Assembly: GCA_001465935.1 (NCBI GenBank)
Contig: LNKV01000044.1
Coordinates: 85,709 to 149,708 of the forward strand
DNA from: Clarireedia homoeocarpa
Taxonomy: Eukaryota > Ascomycota > Leotiomycetes > Helotiales > Rutstroemiaceae
DNA length: 64,000 nt
Direction: 5' to 3'
Shown here: in pieces, positions 57,650 through 64,000 of the stretch
How the letters are laid out: each line of letters opens with the position of its first letter
Numbering within the stretch: position 1 is the stretch's first letter
Notes under the pieces: generated by a model
Databases searched by the model: none
Seen by the model: the letters and a program-made list of their open reading frames with translations, nothing else
Told to the model about the DNA's origin: nothing
Translations under genes and position numbers: made by a program

Positions 57650-59098
57650 CTATACCTCTACAATTTTATCATCATCCGAATCTGAATCTGAATCCTCCTC
57701 CTTCTTCTTCTTATCATCCTCCGGTTCCTGCGATGCCCAACTTCCCGCTATCCCATTCGACTGCGACGATAACGGTTTCCTCGAACCACCGCCACCAGCC
57801 GCCGGCGGCCTCCTCGTCAATGCTGTCATCCCTGCATCAACCTTCTCCTCTCCCTCTTCATCTCTCATCAACACCTGCACCAACCTCTCACACGCCTCTC
57901 TCACCTCCTCATTCTCCACACGCAAATGCGTCTCCCGAATAATCGGATACACTTTAATCTCCCTCAGTAAATCCCTTCCCTCCCTCGTCGTCGTCAATAA
58001 CATCAGCGTCTCGACATGCGTTTGAATAATCGTCGGGTCGCGATCGCGCTCTTTATCTGGTGGGAGTAATTGTAGATCCGGTAGCATGGCCATGGATTCC
58101 TCCTCGTCGTATTCTTCGTTGCCCATGATGGGAAGGAGGAGGTAGGGTAGGATGTTGATTTCATCTTCGGAGAAGAAACGCGGGTGTGAATCAATTTCGA
58201 ATGCGACGTTTTTGATTGTGGATGCGACGCCTTTGCGCCGGATCTCGGATTTGTGCTCGGTGAAGACGGTGAGTTTGGTGAGTGGGACGACGTTATCGTA
58301 GGTTTGGGTAGTGAGGAAGTAGGTTCGGCCTTCAGAGTGTTTGGCTAGGTCGGCGAATAGATAGGAGAGGTAGTTGTAGTCGGCATCTTTGTTATAGGTT
58401 CCGTCTGCGCCCTTTACGAAGAGATCGAGGAGTTGGTCGATTGCGACGTCGTTGGAGTTGAGCTCTTTGGGCGCGGGTCGTTTGAGTGTGAGGATTTCTT
58501 TTATATTGTCGGATTTCGCAAGGTTGGCTAGGAGCATTGCTAGTAGGTCGGCATTCGCGTCGGTGGGGTTCTGGGGGGGACCTGTTAGATGAGGGGTAAA
58601 TCGATAGCGGATGTGAAGACTGACATACTGTTACTCTGCCAATTAATGTGCTTAGAAATTCCTTGTCGGTGACGAGATATTCCAGCACCTCCTTGTCTGT
58701 CGACAGATTTATGAGTATGGTAATCGCATCTTTGGCTATTGGCTGCAGACCCGTCAGTCGTCTGTTGAACGTCGGCGGAGTGGTGGGAGGATCGGTCGTA
58801 CTTTGTAGTCGCGGACCAGTAGTTTTAGATCCTTCACTGGTAAGAGTTGATTTGTCTTGAATATCGAAGGTTGCGATAGAGAATATGGAACGAGGTTCTC
58901 AACGGCTGTGTTGGCGCATGTCAGTGACTATTTCGAGAGGTTTTGCGCAAGAGTGTGTAGGTAGGTTCATACCAAGTTGCCGGATTTGAGTGTTCCCGTG
59001 AGAGATGAAGTCGACGAGCTATAATGAGGTCAGTAGACTATACGCATATGCAATCGTGGGAAAGAGATCAAACTCACTTCTTCTAATTCAGTCGGCAT
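57650..59098 (-). CDS. HGH1: HGH1 family protein (DUF383/DUF384)
   Basis: HGH1 is an armadillo/HEAT-like cytosolic chaperone adaptor, known in yeast to help fold translation elongation factor eEF2 with TRiC. Five exons (59078-59098, 58973-59018, 58802-58905, 58629-58742, 57650-58570; minus strand) close in phase to 401 residues; the first coding exon is only 21 bp (MPTELEE). The sequence reads as helical repeats: LVDFISHGNTQIRQLAVENL, IAKDAITILINLS, and the DUF383-type LLAMLLANLAKSDN...VAIDQLLDLFVKG. The DUF384-type block near residues 300-370 (HVETLMLLTTTREGRDLLRE, YPIIRETHLRVENEEVREACERLVQVLM) is highly conserved in the family. The C-terminus is an acidic/Lys-rich disordered tail. It lies 198 bp from the ceramidase gene, tail to tail. 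Confidence 0.93.
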
Positions 59099-60388
59099 AT
59101 TGTTCGAATTTGGAGTATCTTGATGATGCTTGCGGCGAGTTCTGAAAATTATTTTTGGAGGGGTATTGTAATGACGAAAGAAGTCTAGCTTCTACCTTTT
59201 GCCATGCCACACCGCTTTAACCAAGTATCTGGAGGAGTCCGCAGTCTACGCATTATTCATTTACATGAGAATTGATCAACACATTTTAGATCTTTCAAGA
59301 GACCGGAGACCGAAAAGAGGTCGACGTGATGCTGAGCTGGTGCATGTGAGCTCGTGGGCATTAATGCGAGGCCTATGTACGTGCTATGAAGGCTCGAGTA
59401 CTTGTGCTCTTCCCTTTGCAAGACTGCCAACGAAATTCCCCGTTATCTCAAACGTCAGCAGCGACAACTGTCGACTTACATTCGATGAAGATTTGGGAGA
59501 TTTCGTGACTGTATAAAATCGAAAATTCTCTTCGATTTCTAGCTTTTCAGCGTTGAACTTATTGCTCATGATGCCTTTCCTTCAAAGAAACATGGTGCAG
59601 GAAGAAGCTCAGGAAGAAGACCGAGTGGTTACATGTGCTTAAAACCCTTACATACGATTTGATTTCTTGATCAAAGATATCAGAAGACAGAAAGCCAGGT
59701 GATGCTCCTTAGTATGGGGTCTTTTCACACAATTAAGTGATAGTTGCCGTACCTCTGCCCACCGAAATATCTACTCTTCCACGATACGAGATTTTTATCA
59801 CCGTGTCGTCGTGTTGACACTAGGCTCAGACCGTTACGAGTTCTTGATAGAGTATATGAGCAGTGGATGGAAATGAAGTAGCAGAACAATAATCCACAGA
59901 GCATTCACAAGAATCTCGAGAGGAATGCCTGCTGTCGAATAATGAATGGCTACATGGGACGACACTTAACGATATTCATCTGCTATCATCTAAGCATTTC
60001 AACACAGTTAAAGCTTGGTTTCATCTACTTCTCACGCTAAAAGAATATATGAACATCCTCTACAGTCGTTACTGGTGTTTTGGTCTCAATTCTCTTGGAA
60101 TGCTTTAGGATAATTTATCCTCTAAGCCTTGAACTCTGATGTATGAAGACAGCATACTTTTGATCTAGAGAGCTAGCAGAAGTTCTATTCTGCTATTGCC
60201 TGCGGCTTTCAGTCGCTCTGAGGTACTACCAAGTGAGGTATGACAGCTCCAGATTTAGTCGTCTTAGAGCCTGCCCAAGGTGTAGGCGTGATCATCATAT
60301 CAAGAAGGATTGGCCAATGTGCTACTCGCGCTGATTCTCTTGTGAAAAAAGTACGCAAGTTCCTGCGCTCGAGTTCCTTCGCCCTTTC
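59099..60388. other. Intergenic region
   Basis: This 1.3-kb stretch lies between the HGH1 start and the GH43 stop. No recognisable gene, repeat or RNA was seen. Short open frames (for example near 59199-59516) carry no motif. Confidence 0.5.
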
Positions 60389-62224
60389 TCATAACCATTC
60401 GGCAAAATAGAAATCCGCTGGCTCTAGGCAAGGCTCCCCATCACCAAAGGCATACAGACCCAACATCATACCAGTAAATGCCGCGCCCACTGGTGGATCT
60501 ACAGTCATAGTCTCAATACTCACTTCACCTATCCAAGTCGGCTCTGCCTTCTCGCCGTTTTCTGCATCCTCCAATGCCGAAAACCCAAATTTGTAACATT
60601 CCTCTTCGCATCTTACAAATAACCGCACAGTGCCGTCGGTTTTGAGTTCCTTGGTGATTTCTTCACCATCTCCTGCTGGTTTGAACTTCACGACTCTTTT
60701 GCTGGGGTCTTCTCGAGATAACCGAATCCCGATACTGCTGTAAGTTAAATAATTCCAGTACACCACTGTACCAGCTTCATTCTTCAAGGTAGTCGGATGA
60801 AATGATAGTGAAGTCATCCATTGGCCAACGCGCGACATTTGCTTGCGTAGTAGTAGGGTTGGGCTGGCTGGGGAGCTGAGATTATATGGCGATCCTTTTA
60901 GACGAAGACCTGGGGGACTATCTGTCAAGAAGAAGTCTTGCTTCTGGGCCGTGTCTATCAAATTGTGAGTGGTATCCCGTTTCATGATTTCCTAAGGGCA
61001 GAGTTTAGTTACTTACTTTTCCGGTACCAACCGAGTTTCAACTTTCCTTTGAAGTTATCATTCCAATACACATCATCCTCTTTCAAATAAAGTCTTGGTC
61101 CTTCGGCCTTAAGCTTGATACTCTTCCCGCCATTAATCACTGGCCAGTCATTCTCCCATGCCATTGGCACGAGAAAAGTTTCTCTTCCTACATACCAGAT
61201 ATTTAACACCAAACTCCATCGACCTCCTGGAATTGTTTGGACTTACCGAAAACAGAAGGCTTCCACCCGCCCTCCACCTTTACTGGCCGTACTCCAAGCA
61301 TAACAGCCCACCAATTTCCATTTTCACCTTCTACAATATCAACATGACCAGTGTTCACAACCTCCTCTCCATGTTCCCATAACGGACCATTACCGATCTC
61401 CCAAGGTCCCAATGGTCCATTCTCAGATCTCGACACCCATTCACAATGTCCGGATTCTGTACCTCCCTCGGCAGTGAAGAGGTAGTAATACTTTCCTCGT
61501 TTGAAGATATGCGAACCTTCAGCCACGCCCGATTTGGAAGAGCGTATTACTACAGGTGCAGATAACGAGTTGCCGGTTTCTATATCAATTTTGTTGATAT
61601 GTATAGCAAAGTCCTTAATTGGCGGGGTAACTGGTGTTCGTTTCTGCATGCGGCGTGTAGTAGAAAGATAAACGGACCCGTCATCATCGAAGAACAGCTT
61701 TCACAATCAGTCCTTTATACTCCCATCCAAGTCTCACATGCAAGCCAAACAGAAACTCCAGCACACGCGATTTTTGATAAGGTGTATAAAATTCTATCAA
61801 AACTCACATCCTGATCAAACCCCACCTCATCAAACCAAACACACTCACTCCACCCCTTTCCCCCTCCATCCCAAATATCCTCCACCTTACACCTGACATA
61901 AAACCCCCTAGGCCACGTCCTCTCATCTGCCTGCGGTCGATAGCGATCGAAGCTCGCCGCAGCAACATAGAACCAGCGGTCATGGATCCGCAACGTAGGA
62001 GCCCAGACCCCGCCTCCGATTTCGGGAGTTCGGATATCAAGCTGCGAGCGTCGGGTGAGAGCATGCGAGATCAGTTCCCAGGTGATTAGGTCTTTGCTGT
62101 GGTAGATGGGTAGACCGGGAGTGTATTCAAATGAGGAGGTGCACAGGAAGTAGGAGCTGCCGTGACGGACAATCGAGGGGTCGGGGTGGCTGCCGGGGAG
62201 GATGGGGTTGACGTATGCGGGCAT
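60389..62224 (-). CDS. Glycoside hydrolase family 43 (beta-xylosidase / alpha-arabinofuranosidase)
   Basis: This is a hemicellulose-degrading enzyme. Four exons (61808-62224, 61247-61697, 61017-61187, 60389-60954; minus strand) join in phase to 534 residues. The five-bladed propeller starts MPAYVNPILPGSHPDPS with the catalytic base Asp15. It continues with GGGVWAPTLR, a DDDGS segment (143-147) holding the pKa-modulating Asp region, and GVAEGSHIFKRGKYYYLF with the catalytic acid Glu199. NTGHVDIVEGENGNWWAV is typical of the subfamily with a C-terminal domain. The last ~200 residues form the DUF1349/GH43_C2-like beta-sandwich (DFFLTDSPPGLRLKGSPYNL). No signal peptide is present at the chosen start, so it may be intracellular and act on imported oligosaccharides. 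It is next to an exo-polygalacturonase gene. Confidence 0.93.
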
Positions 62225-63013
62225 GATGGCGGAGGAATTGTTCGGTTCTCTCTATTTCTCTCTTGCGCCTGCCAAGTATCGTTCTAAGGAAGCTACTAAA
62301 TATATTAATGTTGTTTGTTCGGTGCTTCAGATGTCGAAGTACCTCGTGAAGCATATACATATCACGTGTGTGGAGGCGGGAGATAACTATTGGTGGATAA
62401 TCCCACATCTTAGCTTTTCCAGTGCCAAGGGGCCAAGCATGGGGGTTTAGACAGAGGATTTGGAGGCGTTGCTTAGACGCTTGGGTGGCTTGAGATCGGA
62501 TTTGGTGGCTTTTTACGGTGAAGCTGGGCTTGGGGTCTTGGCCTGGGGAGGGAGTATCATGTGTTCACGCTGGTTCGGAGAAACACGCAGTATTAGTGCG
62601 AGCATCGGTGTAAGTGGCTGCGAGAAGAAACTACTCACGTAGTTCTATTCCAGATCATCATACACATACGCACCGCTTACTTACATCCTCCCCATCAGCG
62701 ACAGACAGCAGAAAGTAATTCCGAAGTATATTCTGCTAGATTTAACTGAACTTTGAAGATAACCCCGGCGAAGAGCAATTTGTCATTCAACTTACACCAC
62801 CTCAAACAATCCATCGCCGAATTTGATATACGTTTCCTTACATTGTTGGTCTCAAAGAGTCCGATTCGTAGCACCATACTCAGTCACAATTATAGACCAA
62901 GTAACTTAGTGCTAATAAATCGGATTATCCATTCTCCCGTAGTTCAGTTGAATATACTGAACCCGACACACATATTCCTCCCCATGTTCCATGCCACACA
63001 TACATACATACCC
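62225..63013. promoter_or_regulatory. GH43 promoter region and exo-polygalacturonase 3' flank
   Basis: SYGGRG-type words that could bind the carbon repressor CreA occur at about 62370 (GTGGAG) and 62543 (CTGGGG). CACGTG also occurs near 62363. Binding is inferred from consensus only. Confidence 0.4.
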
Positions 63014-63894
63014 TCAGGTACTGCAATTGATGCCCAGCAACGAATTATCCATATTCGTACACGTCCATTTCGCAGTTTTCCCGCTCGGCGTCGTGATGTT
63101 GATGTTCTCGGCGCGAATGTTGCTGCATTTCTATGACTCGTATCAGTATGTATCGCATTTGCTTTGAACATGGAGAGAATGGATGGAGTATGAGGAGAAA
63201 GGGATAAGTTGTAAGATTCCATACATCCTTGCTGCTGCAAACGAGCGTTCCCACAGTGGGATCGTGTTTCGAACTCGCTACGCCTACGAAGTTCTTGAAT
63301 ACGACGTCTTGGATTAGCATTTGCGTCTAGGGGGTCAATGTTAGCTGTCTGTTCTTGTATTGCATATATGTATATATGTTGGAAAGAGAAAAGGAACGAG
63401 GAGATGACATACGGGGTATTTTGCACATGTCGAGGCGCTCTGCATGTAGCAGCTCGTGAGTTCGATGGCATCTATCATCGACCAGTCAGTCAGTCAGTCA
63501 ACCAAAATCACCCCAATTCCTCCCCTCAAAAATCAACACAACGTACAATCATCCTTAATAACTGTCATTCCATCATACGTAATATTCTTCACCACCCCAT
63601 TCCCCCCACCAGTTCCATAGTCACTCCCCGGTACCTCGCCCGCCCAAACCTTGATTCGTGCGGCATCGCTCGCGTAGCCCAGTGTCGTGTTGCGGACGAC
63701 GATGTCTTGGACGATGTCTGTGACGCCGGGATACTGACCGAGCGAACCGACGGAGATTCCGTGCGAGCCGTTGCAGTAGAGGTTTTGCACGAGAATATCC
63801 GTGCTGTTAGGTTTGAAGGATACACAGTCGTCTTGGTTGTGGATGGTGGAGTTTTCGATGGTGATGTGCGAGGATTGATAGGTGTCCCAGCCGT
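63014..63894 (-). CDS. Exo-polygalacturonase (GH28), 3' part
   Basis: This secreted pectinase removes galacturonic acid from the non-reducing end of homogalacturonan. Four exons are visible (63547-63894, 63413-63471, 63225-63326, 63014-63130; minus strand) and join in phase. The 5' part, with the signal peptide, is beyond the right edge: a splice acceptor CTAG precedes the first visible codon. Active-site motifs are [10 protein letters not shown] (two catalytic Asp), [14 protein letters not shown] (catalytic His) and ARIKVW (substrate-binding Arg-Lys). [13 protein letters not shown] sequence follows, read here as [11 protein letters not shown] across a junction. The C-terminal strands [20 protein letters not shown] and [17 protein letters not shown] continue the parallel beta-helix, and Cys pairs near the end match the exo-PG pattern. 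It ends [10 protein letters not shown]. Extracellular, plant-wall degrading. Confidence 0.93.
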
Positions 63895-64000
63895 CTAGTC
63901 GGGTTGTTAGTAGTATTTCTCTACACCCTTCTCAACCACATCCACCCCCCCCTTTTTTTTCCCCCCCCTTCATTATCTCTCTTCCTCTTATGCTAAAAAC
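63895..64000 (-). other. Intron of the exo-polygalacturonase gene running off the window
   Basis: The acceptor CTAG is at 63895-63898, with a CTAAC branch site just upstream on the minus strand and long C/T tracts. The donor is not within the window. Confidence 0.6.

Overview
The window is eukaryotic and reads as a filamentous ascomycete (Pezizomycotina) chromosome. Genes carry short GT-AG introns of about 45-150 bp with TACTAAC/CTAAC-like branch sites, several promoters have TATA boxes and pyrimidine-rich leaders, and the gene families are typical of moulds: two Zn2Cys6 regulators, GH18, GH43 and GH28 enzymes, a Goodbye-NACHT STAND protein, a fungal-type neutral ceramidase and an MFS monocarboxylate transporter. 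Very AT-rich patches (about 26010-26190, 31940-32330 and 39220-39790) resemble RIP-decayed DNA. A leotiomycete is my best guess, held loosely. Gene models were built by hand: exon phases were checked to close in frame and splice sites were read from the sequence.

Layout. Left (1-16943): the 3' part of a D-lactate dehydrogenase (cytochrome), RNA polymerase III subunit RPC7 and an HSM3/PSMD5-like proteasome chaperone on either side of a shared promoter, a 1263-residue GPI-anchored class III chitinase with a huge Ser/Thr-rich tail, a Zn2Cys6 regulator and a Pro/Ser-rich single-TM protein. Centre-left (18264-30520): a co-located set that looks like a small metabolic cluster with no PKS, NRPS or terpene synthase in view: two paralogous 2-oxoglutarate/Fe(II) oxygenases, an MCT-type transporter, a SAM methyltransferase, a Zn2Cys6 regulator and an NmrA/isoflavone-reductase-like oxidoreductase.

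Centre (32332-47358): the most unusual part. A 7-exon gene for a 1747-residue protein carries a Hint (Hedgehog/intein-type) autoprocessing domain like those of polymorphic pre-toxins, followed by long unrecognised regions and a hydrophobic, possibly membrane-inserting C-terminal module. It lies between two extremely AT-rich blocks. Directly upstream on the same strand is a Goodbye-NACHT-C2H2 STAND (NLR-like) protein, divergent from a Rad5/HLTF-like SNF2 ATPase. I infer, without proof, that this may be a conflict or allorecognition locus.

Right (47359-64000): long gene-poor, microsatellite-rich stretches around a conserved hypothetical protein, then a neutral ceramidase with a GC-AG intron and a Thr where the family has its catalytic Ser, HGH1, a GH43 enzyme and the 3' part of a GH28 exo-polygalacturonase.

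A roughly 40-bp GC-rich repeat able to form hairpins occurs six times at four loci (6.2, 12.5, 17.7 and 53.9 kb), twice as inverted pairs. No rRNA gene, convincing tRNA, CRISPR array or intact transposon was seen.
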